Under the pieces are notes generated by a model. The model was not told the DNA's origin, searched no databases, and was given only the letters and a program-made list of their open reading frames with translations. Made by a program: the position numbers and the translations under genes. Source: JBBQXK01 sp038251625 (lineage in GTDB: Bacteria > Pseudomonadota > Alphaproteobacteria > Rhodobacterales > Rhodobacteraceae). Taken from it: a stretch of 50,031 bases of DNA. Location of the stretch: contig JBBSBE010000012.1 of the NCBI GenBank assembly GCA_038251625.1, forward strand, positions 1 to 50,031. Reading direction: 5' to 3'. Positions 16,531 through 23,549 of this stretch are shown here, piece by piece (the first letter of the stretch is position 1; each line of letters begins with the position of its first letter).

Positions 16531-17451
16531 GTGCAACATACGCTGAAAACTGCTGTTACCTTTACCGGCACCGGGTTGCACGGCGGTCTGCCTGTGCGCA
16601 TGACCGTCCGGCCCGCTTCCGCCGACTACGGCATCTGGTTCCGGCGCAGCGATCTTGCGACGGGCGACCCGCTGATCCCTGCGCGGTGGGATGCGGTCGT
16701 GCCATCCAGGCTTTGCACGCTGATCGAGAATGATGATGGGGTCCGCGTATCGACCATCGAGCACGTGATGGCGGCGTTGGCAGGGTGTGGCATTCACAAC
16801 GCCCTGATCGAGATTGATGGTCCCGAAGTGCCGATCCTTGATGGCTCTGCGGTGCCTTTCGTGCGCGGATTTCTGCGCGCGGGTCTGCGGTCGCAGATTG
16901 TGCCCGTGCGTGCGTTCCGCATTCTTGCGCCCATCGAGGTACACGACGGATCTGCGACAGCGCGGCTTGAGCCTTCCGACATGCTTGAGATCCACTTCAG
17001 CATCGACTTTGCCGCGCCCGCCATCGGCACGCAGCACAAGGCGCTGCGCATGTCGAACGGTGCCTTCGTGCGCGAACTTTCTGACAGCCGCACCTTCTGT
17101 CTGCAGGACGAGGTAGACAGGATGCGCGCCCAGGGGCTGGCGCTTGGCGGCAACTATGAGAATGCGGTCGTGTTCGACGGCGATCAGGTCTTGTCACCGG
17201 GCGGTCTGCGCCATGCAGACGAACCCGTGCGCCACAAGATGCTCGATGCGCTGGGGGATCTGTCGCTTGCGGGGGGGCCGATCCTTGGCCGCTACACCGG
17301 CAACCGGGCCGGGCATGCGCTGACCAACCGTCTTTTGCGGCGCCTTTTCGCCACGCCAGAGGCGTTTGCGATGGTGGATTGCACACAATCAACGGGTGGA
17401 AAGCTGCCCGGCATGGGCGTTGTGCGTGCCGATGTTCCGCAACACGCCTGA
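16531..17451 (+). CDS. lpxC: UDP-3-O-acyl-N-acetylglucosamine deacetylase
   Basis: LpxC is the zinc deacetylase that catalyses the first committed step of lipid A synthesis. The 306-residue protein shows FTGTGLHGGLPV near the start, TIEHVMAALAG with the first zinc histidine, EVPILDGSAVPF, and the HKMLDALGDLSLAG motif with the second zinc histidine and aspartate; the catalytic histidine is in GNRAGHALTN. Translation appears to begin at GTG (16531). Placement after ftsZ is the usual order in Proteobacteria. It confirms an LPS-making Gram-negative host. Confidence 0.95.
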   Translation: MQHTLKTAVTFTGTGLHGGLPVRMTVRPASADYGIWFRRSDLATGDPLIPARWDAVVPSRLCTLIENDDGVRVSTIEHVMAALAGCGIHNALIEIDGPEVPILDGSAVPFVRGFLRAGLRSQIVPVRAFRILAPIEVHDGSATARLEPSDMLEIHFSIDFAAPAIGTQHKALRMSNGAFVRELSDSRTFCLQDEVDRMRAQGLALGGNYENAVVFDGDQVLSPGGLRHADEPVRHKMLDALGDLSLAGGPILGRYTGNRAGHALTNRLLRRLFATPEAFAMVDCTQSTGGKLPGMGVVRADVPQHA

Positions 17452-17556
17452 CCGTGCCGGAAAGAGGTAAAGGCGTTTTGCGCCCCGGATTTTTCTGTGC
17501 TAGGACAAGCCGAACCCTGCTTCGGCAGGCGACGACGAGCTTGAGGTAAGCAGAAG

Positions 17557-18402
17557 ATGGCAGTCGGCAAGGCGGGCGCACGCATCCTGGGGACGGCGCT
17601 GATCGTCCTTCTTGTAACGGGGTGCAGCGCATTCCAGCGCAAGCAGGAGGTGCCTCTCGACAGCCTGACGGCTGAGGATATCTTCAAGCGGGGCGAGGTA
17701 GCCCTTGATACCGAAAAGAAACCGGACGAAGCGATTCGGCTCTTTTCGGAAGTCGAGCGCCTCTATCCATATTCCTCGTACGCAAAGCGCGCGCTGATCA
17801 TGCAGGCCTTTGCCCTGCACAAGGCGAAGAAGTACGAAGAGGCGCGCGCGACGGCGCAGCGTTTCCTCGATTTCTACCCGGGCGATGAAGATTCGGCCTA
17901 TGCCCAATATCTGCTGGCGCTGAGCTACTATGACCAGATTGACGAGGTTGGGCGCGATCAGGGCCTGACCTTCCAGGCGCTGCAAAGCATGCGTTCGGTG
18001 ATCGAACTTTATCCCGACAGCGATTATGCACGCTCGGCCATGCTGAAGTTCGATCTTGCCTTCGACCATCTGGCTGCGAAGGAAATGGAGATCGGGCGTT
18101 ACTACCTCAAGAAAGGGCACTACGCGGCGGCGATCAACCGCTTCCGCACCGTGGTGCAGGACTTCCAGACCACCACCCATACGGCCGAGGCATTGCACCG
18201 TCTGGTCGAGGCGTATCTCGCGCTTGGGCTGACGGATGAGGCGCAGACCGCTGGTGCCATTCTGGGCTTCAACTACCAGTCGAGCCCGTTCTACGAGGAT
18301 AGCTACAAGCTCTTGACCGCCCGCGGGCTGGAACTGAAGCCGCGTGGCGACAGCTGGTTGTCCAAGGTTTATCGCCAGGTGGTGCGGGGCGAATGGTTGT
18401 AG
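17557..18402 (+). CDS. bamD: Outer membrane assembly lipoprotein BamD
   Basis: BamD is the essential TPR lipoprotein of the BAM complex that inserts beta-barrel proteins in the outer membrane. The 281-residue protein has a lipoprotein signal peptide with lipobox LVTGC (lipidated Cys near residue 24), then TPR-like repeats (EDIFKRGEVALDTEKKPDEA, RLYPYSSYAKRALIM, YPGDEDSAYAQYLLALSYYD, YPDSDYARSAMLK) typical of BamD. The stop codon TAG is the second to fourth base of a 24-bp palindromic repeat. recN follows after 32 bases. This gene order, lpxC-bamD-recN, is common in Alphaproteobacteria. Confidence 0.94.
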   Translation: MAVGKAGARILGTALIVLLVTGCSAFQRKQEVPLDSLTAEDIFKRGEVALDTEKKPDEAIRLFSEVERLYPYSSYAKRALIMQAFALHKAKKYEEARATAQRFLDFYPGDEDSAYAQYLLALSYYDQIDEVGRDQGLTFQALQSMRSVIELYPDSDYARSAMLKFDLAFDHLAAKEMEIGRYYLKKGHYAAAINRFRTVVQDFQTTTHTAEALHRLVEAYLALGLTDEAQTAGAILGFNYQSSPFYEDSYKLLTARGLELKPRGDSWLSKVYRQVVRGEWL

Positions 18403-18422
18403 GGTGGGTGCACCCACCCTAC
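18399..18422. repeat. 24-bp perfect palindrome, copy 2, overlapping the bamD stop
   Basis: Identical to the element at 5772-5795: GTAGGGTGGGTG followed by its reverse complement. Its bases 2-4 are the bamD stop codon (18400-18402), and it ends 12 bases before the recN start. A hairpin here could stabilise the bamD mRNA end or dampen read-through into recN. Confidence 0.85.
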
Positions 18423-18434
18423 GAATGACGCCTC

Positions 18435-20078
18435 ATGCTCCACAGTCTTGAGATCCGCGATCTGTTGATCATCGACCGGCTGGCGCTTGCCTTTCAGCCG
18501 GGCCTGAACGTGTTGACCGGCGAAACCGGGGCGGGCAAATCGATCCTGCTGGATGCCTTGGGCTTCGTTCTGGGCTGGCGTGGCCGGGCAGAGCTTGTTC
18601 GGCAGGGGGCAGAGCAGGGCGAGGTGACGGCCGTCTTTGATTTGCCTGCGGGCCACGCTGCCTTGGCGGTGCTGGAAGAAGCGGGCATCGCGCCGGATGA
18701 TGCGCTGATCCTGCGTCGGGTGAACCATGCGGATGGGCGCAAGACGGCCTGGGTCAATGATCGGCGCGTCAGCGGCGAGGTGCTGCGGGCGCTTTCTGAC
18801 ACGCTGGTGGAACTGCACGGCCAGCACGACGACAGGGGACTTTTGAACCCGCGCGGGCATCGCCAGATGCTGGACGCGTTTGCAGGCGCAGATGTTGGCC
18901 CCGCGCGTGCGGCCTGGGCGGCCCTTGCCCGCGCCCGGCGCGCCAAATCCGATGCAGAGGCGGCGCTTGCCGCGGCGCGGGCAGAAGAGGAATTCCTGCG
19001 CCATGCGGTTGCCGAACTCGACAAGTTGAACCCCGAGCCGGGCGAGGATGCCGCGCTCGACGCGCGGCGCCGCGCGATGCAGGGCGCGGCACGTATCCGC
19101 GACGATATCGCCCGCGCGCATCAGGCCCTGTCCGAACAGGGCGCCGAAGGGCAGATGACTGACGCAATGCGCTGGATGGAGGGGGCTGCCGACCGGGCCG
19201 AAGGGCGGCTTGAGCCGCCGCTCGCTTCGCTGTCGCGGGCGCTGATCGAATTGCGCGATGCGCATGCAGGGGTCGAGGCTGCGCTTGCCGCGCTCGATTT
19301 TGATCCACATGAGCTGGAGGCGATCGAGGAGCGACTCTTTGCCATCCGGGCGCTGGCGCGCAAGCACGGCGTTTTGCCCGATGATCTTGGCACGCACGCA
19401 GAGGGTCTGCGTGCGCGTCTGGCGGCCCTTGACGGCAGCGCCAATGGGCTTGCGGCGCTGATGCGGGCGGTAAGCGACGCGGAGGCGGCATACGACGGCG
19501 AGGCTGCGCGCCTGTCGGGGATGCGGGCCGAGGCGGCAGGGCGTCTCGATACCGCCATGGCCGCCGAACTTGCGCCCCTGAAGATGGAACGCGCGCGCTT
19601 TGTGACGGAGATTTCTGCCGCCGAGCCTGGCCCCGAGGGTGCCGATACGGTGGCCTTTACCGTGGCCACCAACCCCGGCGCCCCGGCAGGCCCGCTGAAC
19701 CGGATCGCCTCTGGCGGCGAGCTGTCGCGGTTTCTGCTGGCGCTGAAGGTTTGCCTGACGGGCGATACGCCCGGCCTGACGCTGATTTTTGACGAGATCG
19801 ATCGCGGTGTGGGCGGTGCAACGGCGGCGGCCGTCGGGCGTCGGTTGAAGGCACTGGCATCGGGGGCGCAGGTTCTGGTCGTGACCCATTCGCCGCAGGT
19901 TGCTGCGCTAGGGGGCCACCACTGGCGGGTGGAAAAGCGCGTGATGGGCGAGATGACCACCTCTGCCGTCATCCCGTTGGGGCCGGAGGACCGGGTTGAG
20001 GAAATTGCCCGGATGCTGGCGGGCGACACCGTGACAGATGCGGCGCGAGAGGCGGCACGGGCGCTGATCGCGGGTTAG
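18435..20078 (+). CDS. recN: DNA repair protein RecN
   Basis: RecN is an SMC-like ATPase acting in double-strand break repair. The 547-residue protein has the Walker A GETGAGKS near residue 30, a long central Ala/Arg/Glu-rich region with the coiled-coil character of the family, the ABC signature RIASGGELSRFLLALK, and Walker B LTLIFDEIDRGVGG followed by VLVVTHSPQVAA. Length matches the usual ~550. The upstream 32 bases are mostly the palindromic repeat and contain no recognisable LexA box, so it is probably read from the bamD promoter. Confidence 0.95.
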   Translation: MLHSLEIRDLLIIDRLALAFQPGLNVLTGETGAGKSILLDALGFVLGWRGRAELVRQGAEQGEVTAVFDLPAGHAALAVLEEAGIAPDDALILRRVNHADGRKTAWVNDRRVSGEVLRALSDTLVELHGQHDDRGLLNPRGHRQMLDAFAGADVGPARAAWAALARARRAKSDAEAALAAARAEEEFLRHAVAELDKLNPEPGEDAALDARRRAMQGAARIRDDIARAHQALSEQGAEGQMTDAMRWMEGAADRAEGRLEPPLASLSRALIELRDAHAGVEAALAALDFDPHELEAIEERLFAIRALARKHGVLPDDLGTHAEGLRARLAALDGSANGLAALMRAVSDAEAAYDGEAARLSGMRAEAAGRLDTAMAAELAPLKMERARFVTEISAAEPGPEGADTVAFTVATNPGAPAGPLNRIASGGELSRFLLALKVCLTGDTPGLTLIFDEIDRGVGGATAAAVGRRLKALASGAQVLVVTHSPQVAALGGHHWRVEKRVMGEMTTSAVIPLGPEDRVEEIARMLAGDTVTDAAREAARALIAG

Positions 20079-20180
20079 CCCTGCGCCAGACGCAAGGCGG
20101 GATCACGCCGAATGCCCCTTTCTCGACAGTTCTGACGTCTTACATGTTGCGCAGGGGGGGCAACCAGAAGGAGTTGTCCG

Positions 20181-20360
20181 ATGAAAGACATCGTCCAAAG
20201 ATTAATCGGGGCGCTTCGGTTTCCATCGGTCGAAGCGCAGGAACGTGACTACCTGAACGACGCAACTGACCGGGTGGACCTTGAACGCCGCGAGCGTCAG
20301 ATCGACCGGGGCCTGTTCCGTCAGCCCGTGATGCCCATGTTTCGGCCGTCCATGCGCTGA
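20181..20360 (+). CDS. DUF3563 small protein
   Basis: A 59-residue protein starting at ATG 20181 with a strong AGAAGGAG ribosome-binding site 7 bases upstream. The centre, ERDYLNDATDRVDLERRERQ followed by IDRGLF, matches the conserved core of DUF3563 (YLN-A-D--DLE-R-R-ID-G). The N-terminus MKDIVQRLIGALRF could be a short amphipathic helix. The family has no known function; members are short cytosolic helical proteins common in Proteobacteria. It lies alone between recN and a convergent flavoprotein gene. Confidence 0.8.
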   Translation: MKDIVQRLIGALRFPSVEAQERDYLNDATDRVDLERRERQIDRGLFRQPVMPMFRPSMR

Positions 20361-20370
20361 CCAGCGCGCC

Positions 20371-21741
20371 TTATGTCCGCACCATCTTGCCGGGGTTCAT
20401 CAATCCTTTCGGATCAAGCGCGCGTTTCAACGCGCCCATGGCATCCCAGGCCGCGCCATGTTCGGCCTCCATGAGGTCGAGCTTGCCAAAGCCGATGCCG
20501 TGTTCGCCCGTGATCGTACCGCCAAGGCGCAAGGCCCGTTCTGCCATGCGGTGCGACAGCGCTTTGGCGATGGAAAGTTCGGCGTCGTTTCCGCGCTCGA
20601 CCAACAGGATCGCGTGAAAATTGCCGTCGCCCACATGGCCAAGGATGGGGCCGGGCAAGGGGTGGGCGGCGATGTCGGCCCGCGTTTCCTCAACCGCCTG
20701 CGCAAGCCGCGAGATCGGCACGCACACGTCGGTGACAATGGCCGTGGCACCGGGGCGGAGGGCAAGGCAGGCGTGATAGGCATCGTGCCGCATCTTCCAC
20801 AGCCGCGCGCGGTCTTCGGTTGCATGCGCCCACCGGTAGCCTTCCGACCCGTGGTCGGCGGCGATTTCGCCAAAGCGGGCCACTTCCTCGGCCACGGCAT
20901 CGGGCGCACCATGAAATTCGAGCAACAACTGCGGACGTGGCGGCAGGTTCTGGCCTGAATAGGCGTTGCACGCAGCCACCGCCGCCTCATCCAGAAATTC
21001 GATGCGGGCCATGGGGATGCCCGTCTGGATGGTGGTGATCACGCAATCCACGGCCGCCGCAATGGTGGGGAAGGCGCAAACGGCGGCGGCGATGGTTTCT
21101 GGCTGGCCATGCAGCCGCAGCGTCAGTTCCGTGATCAGGCCAAGCGTGCCTTCGGCGCCGACGAACAGGCCGGTCAGATCATACCCGGCTGCGCTTTTTG
21201 GTGCGGCGCTGCCCGTTCGGATGACCTGCCCATCGGCCAGCACCACCTCAAGCGCCAGCACGTTGCCACGCATCGTGCCGTAGCGCACCGCCGTGGTGCC
21301 CGAGGCGCGGGTCGAAGCCATGCCGCCGAGCGAGGCATTGGCCCCGGGATCGACCGGGAACATGAGGCCCGTGGCGCGCAATTCCGCGTTCAGCCCCTCG
21401 CGGGTCAATCCCGGCTGTACGACGACATAGCGGTCTTCGGCGTGCAGGCCGAGCACCTGATCCATCTGCGCGAAATCGACAGTGATGCCCCCTTTTGCGG
21501 CCAGCGCATGCCCCTCGAGCGAGGTGCCTGCACCCCAGCCGACCATCGGCACACGATGCTGGGCACATATCCGCGCCAATGCCGACACTTCAGTCGTCGC
21601 GCGCGGAAAGGCCACGGCATCGGGAAGGCCCGCGCCGATCCATGTCTCGCTTTGCGCGTGTTGGCCCCGCAGCGCATCGGATGTGCCAAGCCGTTCACCC
21701 AACAGGGTTTTCAGTTCGGCCAGTGCTGGCTGAATGTTCAT
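20371..21741 (-). CDS. FAD-linked oxidase, D-lactate dehydrogenase / GlcD type
   Basis: A 456-residue flavoprotein of the PCMH/VAO family. The FAD-binding half shows PMVGWGAGTSLEGHALA and PVDPGANASLGGMASTRASG with TTAVRYGTMRGNVLALEVVL; the C-terminal FAD-oxidase domain ends with ITGEHGIGFGKLDLMEAEHG and LMNPGKM, typical of D-lactate dehydrogenase (cytochrome) and glycolate oxidase GlcD. No iron-sulfur or GlcE/F partner adjoins, so D-lactate dehydrogenase or a related D-2-hydroxyacid dehydrogenase is most likely. The start at 21741 has GGGGAAAG upstream; an in-frame start 51 bases earlier exists. It follows DUF1638 by 47 bases, possibly one operon. Confidence 0.85.
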   Translation of the reverse strand: MNIQPALAELKTLLGERLGTSDALRGQHAQSETWIGAGLPDAVAFPRATTEVSALARICAQHRVPMVGWGAGTSLEGHALAAKGGITVDFAQMDQVLGLHAEDRYVVVQPGLTREGLNAELRATGLMFPVDPGANASLGGMASTRASGTTAVRYGTMRGNVLALEVVLADGQVIRTGSAAPKSAAGYDLTGLFVGAEGTLGLITELTLRLHGQPETIAAAVCAFPTIAAAVDCVITTIQTGIPMARIEFLDEAAVAACNAYSGQNLPPRPQLLLEFHGAPDAVAEEVARFGEIAADHGSEGYRWAHATEDRARLWKMRHDAYHACLALRPGATAIVTDVCVPISRLAQAVEETRADIAAHPLPGPILGHVGDGNFHAILLVERGNDAELSIAKALSHRMAERALRLGGTITGEHGIGFGKLDLMEAEHGAAWDAMGALKRALDPKGLMNPGKMVRT

Positions 21742-21788
21742 GGCGCTTTCCCCCCGCAATGCCACTTTGGCGCGAGGGGCTGTGGCGG

Positions 21789-22430
21789 TCAATCGGCGGT
21801 GGCGAGGAACGGCGCCAGATCGCCGTATCCGGTAAAGCGCCGCTCATAGGCAAGGCCGAGGCGTTCGGCGCAGGCGCGCGCCTTCTCGTCGAGCGCCGGG
21901 TCGTCGGTCTGAGCCTGATAGATCAGCCGGTCGTAGTTGCCAAAATACATGTCGCGCAACTCGGGATGGCGGTCGAGGCCCATGGGGCGCCAGACGAAGG
22001 CATCGAACTGTCGCACCAGAAAATCGGTCAGGTAGAATGCCGTGAATTCGGAATCAGCCTTGGCCAGGAAAGCGGCATTGCCTTCGAAAAACGAGTAACA
22101 ATGCGGGCCTTCGATCATCTCTACCCCGAGTTCCTTGCACTTTTCCTGCAAAATCCCCCCGGTTCCGCAGTCAGCATAAAGTATCAGGATCTTCTCGTAA
22201 GCGCCGCGATGCCTGATCACTGCCGCCTGCACCGCTGACGGGATGCGATCGGGCCAAAGATGCAGGTTCGCGGGCAGGCATTGCAGATCGAGATGATTCC
22301 ATCCGTTCAAGCGCTTGAGCGCCAGAACCTCATGCGCCAGCGCGCCGCAGGCTATGGCCAGAACGCGGCCTTGCCCTTCGGGTGCCAGCCCCGCCTCCGT
22401 CAGAACCGTATCGTTGGGAAGAGCGGTCAT
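21789..22430 (-). CDS. DUF1638 family protein
   Basis: A 213-residue protein matching DUF1638: an N-terminal VLAIACGALAHEVLAL segment, LDLQCLPANLHLWPDRI, YEKILILYADCGTGG, IEGPHCYSFFEG and YLTDFLVRQFDAFVW. The Cys residues of ACG, QCLP and ADCGTGG and the GPHCY motif are well placed to bind a metal or cofactor. DUF1638 genes are frequently next to corrinoid protein and methyltransferase genes, as here with the corrinoid gene two positions upstream; a role in corrinoid-dependent one-carbon chemistry is therefore likely but not shown. Its ATG overlaps the stop of the preceding small ORF (ATGA). Confidence 0.85.
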   Translation of the reverse strand: MTALPNDTVLTEAGLAPEGQGRVLAIACGALAHEVLALKRLNGWNHLDLQCLPANLHLWPDRIPSAVQAAVIRHRGAYEKILILYADCGTGGILQEKCKELGVEMIEGPHCYSFFEGNAAFLAKADSEFTAFYLTDFLVRQFDAFVWRPMGLDRHPELRDMYFGNYDRLIYQAQTDDPALDEKARACAERLGLAYERRFTGYGDLAPFLATAD

Positions 22431-22582
22431 TTCCAGCGCCGGAGGCCGGGCCAGAGGCTTGCAGCCAGCGCCGCGAGCCCGACCGCCACGAGGGGCAGAC
22501 CAGCCCAGAACGCCAGCGCAAGGGTTGCCCCGGCGGCCAAGATGACGAAAGCGATCAGCAGGGCGAAGGTTCTGGCGGGCAT
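22427..22582 (-). CDS. 51-residue membrane protein between corrinoid protein and DUF1638
   Basis: A short frame starting at ATG 22582 with AAAGG about 9 bases upstream. It encodes an N-terminal MPAR, two hydrophobic stretches (TFALLIAFVILAAGATLALA and GLPLVAVGLAALAASL, split by a short WAG-type turn), and a basic end GLRRWK: a classic small two-helix or hairpin membrane protein. The stop overlaps the DUF1638 start by four bases (ATGA), which argues that it is translated. No family was recognised. Small, so moderate confidence. Confidence 0.6.
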   Translation of the reverse strand: MPARTFALLIAFVILAAGATLALAFWAGLPLVAVGLAALAASLWPGLRRWK

Positions 22583-22638
22583 CGGCAAGGCCTTTCATCA
22601 CGTCTGGCGGCCGTCCCGCCCGCGTATGGCAAGCGTAT

Positions 22639-22672
22639 GGCATCCGTCCCTACAAACGTAGGGACGGATGCC
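22639..22672. repeat. Perfect 15-bp hairpin with 4-base loop
   Basis: GGCATCCGTCCCTAC, loop AAAC, then the exact reverse complement GTAGGGACGGATGCC. It lies 22 bases after the corrinoid gene stop and 56 bases before the small membrane protein start (minus strand). No T-run. It resembles a dispersed palindromic element more than a terminator, and may set different mRNA levels for the corrinoid protein and the downstream genes. Confidence 0.8.
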
Positions 22673-22694
22673 GCGCGTTCCAACCCCTGCGCCC

Positions 22695-23393
22695 TTAGCG
22701 CGCGGCGGCCTGATTGTGCTTGCGCAGGATGAAGCTTTTGGCCGTTTCCACCGCAACGGCAGCATCGCGGCAATAGGCATCGGCACCGATGGCGCGGCTG
22801 AATTCTTCGTTCAGGGGCGCGCCGCCGACCAGCACGATGTAATCCTCGCGCATGCCTTTTTCCTTCAGCGTGTCGATCACGACCTTCATGTAAGGCATGG
22901 TCGTGGTCAGCAGGGCAGACATGCCGAGTATATCGGGCTGCTCTTCTTCCAGAGCGGCCAGATACTTGTCGACCGAGTTGTTGATGCCAAGATCGCGCAC
23001 CTCGAACCCCGCGCCTTCCATCATCATGGCAACAAGGTTCTTGCCAATGTCGTGGATATCGCCCTTGACGGTACCGATCACCATCTTGCCCATGCGGGGG
23101 GCCCCGGTTTCGGCCAGAAGGGGTTTCAGGATGAACATCCCCGCCTTCATCGCATTGGCCGCCAGTAGAACCTCGGGCACGAACAGGATGCCGTCGCGGA
23201 AGTCGGCGCCGACGATCGTCATGCCCGCAACCAGCGCTTTCGTCAGCACTTCATAGGGTGTCCAGCCACGGCCAAGCAGGATGTTGACGCCTTCCTCGAT
23301 CTCTTCCTTCAGGCCGTCATAGAGGTCGTCATGCATCTGGAGGACCAGTTCGTCATCGTCCAGGTCGGAAAGGATGATCTCGTCGTCGGCCAT
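22695..23393 (-). CDS. Corrinoid (B12-binding) methyl-carrier protein, MtbC/MttC type
   Basis: A 232-residue corrinoid protein. It has an N-terminal helical cap domain (about residues 15-95; LVAGMTIVGADFRDGILFVP is typical) and a Rossmann-like B12 domain with GTVKGDIHDIGKNLV, in which D112-x-H114-x-x-G provides the lower cobalt ligand, followed by the serine (GMSALLTTTM) and glycine (VLVGGAPL) motifs. Such proteins carry a methyl group between a substrate-specific methyltransferase (MttB, MtbB) and an acceptor methyltransferase. The 15 acidic N-terminal residues are unusual. A MttB-family gene lies 3.6 kb away on the same strand and is the natural partner. The start at 23393 is chosen for homology; an earlier ATG at 23468 adds 25 unrelated residues. 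Confidence 0.92.
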   Translation of the reverse strand: MADDEIILSDLDDDELVLQMHDDLYDGLKEEIEEGVNILLGRGWTPYEVLTKALVAGMTIVGADFRDGILFVPEVLLAANAMKAGMFILKPLLAETGAPRMGKMVIGTVKGDIHDIGKNLVAMMMEGAGFEVRDLGINNSVDKYLAALEEEQPDILGMSALLTTTMPYMKVVIDTLKEKGMREDYIVLVGGAPLNEEFSRAIGADAYCRDAAVAVETAKSFILRKHNQAAAR

Positions 23394-23522
23394 GGGTCGC
23401 GCCTTTCGGGGAATGCCTCTCGCCTCAATGGGCGCAAAGGGTTGCAGGGACTTTTCGGATTGCGACATGGGGCCGGTGAAAGCCGACAGGGGCGTGTCGC
23501 AGACGCCGAATCTCTGGTGTTT

Positions 23523-23537
23523 GTTCGTGTCTTGTTC
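23523..23537 (+). promoter_or_regulatory. LexA-type SOS box GTTC-N7-GTTC
   Basis: GTTC (23523-23526), seven bases, GTTC (23534-23537): the direct-repeat operator recognised by alphaproteobacterial LexA, known from Rhodobacter. It ends 12 bases before the ATG of the radical SAM gene, where a bound repressor would block transcription or initiation. A chance match of eight fixed bases is possible in 50 kb, but the position right at a promoter is telling. Confidence 0.6.
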
Positions 23538-23549
23538 TAGTTTGGGTGC

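Noticed and set aside
18369..19889. A 506-codon minus-strand frame opposite recN, and a similar 524-codon one opposite hutF and hutC (40245-41819)
   Set aside because: Both are antisense to genes with complete family motifs and consist of low-complexity Arg/Pro/Ala-rich sequence.
21109..22238. Overlapping + strand frames of ~246 codons opposite the FAD oxidase and DUF1638
   Set aside because: The real genes are on the minus strand with ribosome-binding sites and family motifs; these frames look like shadows.
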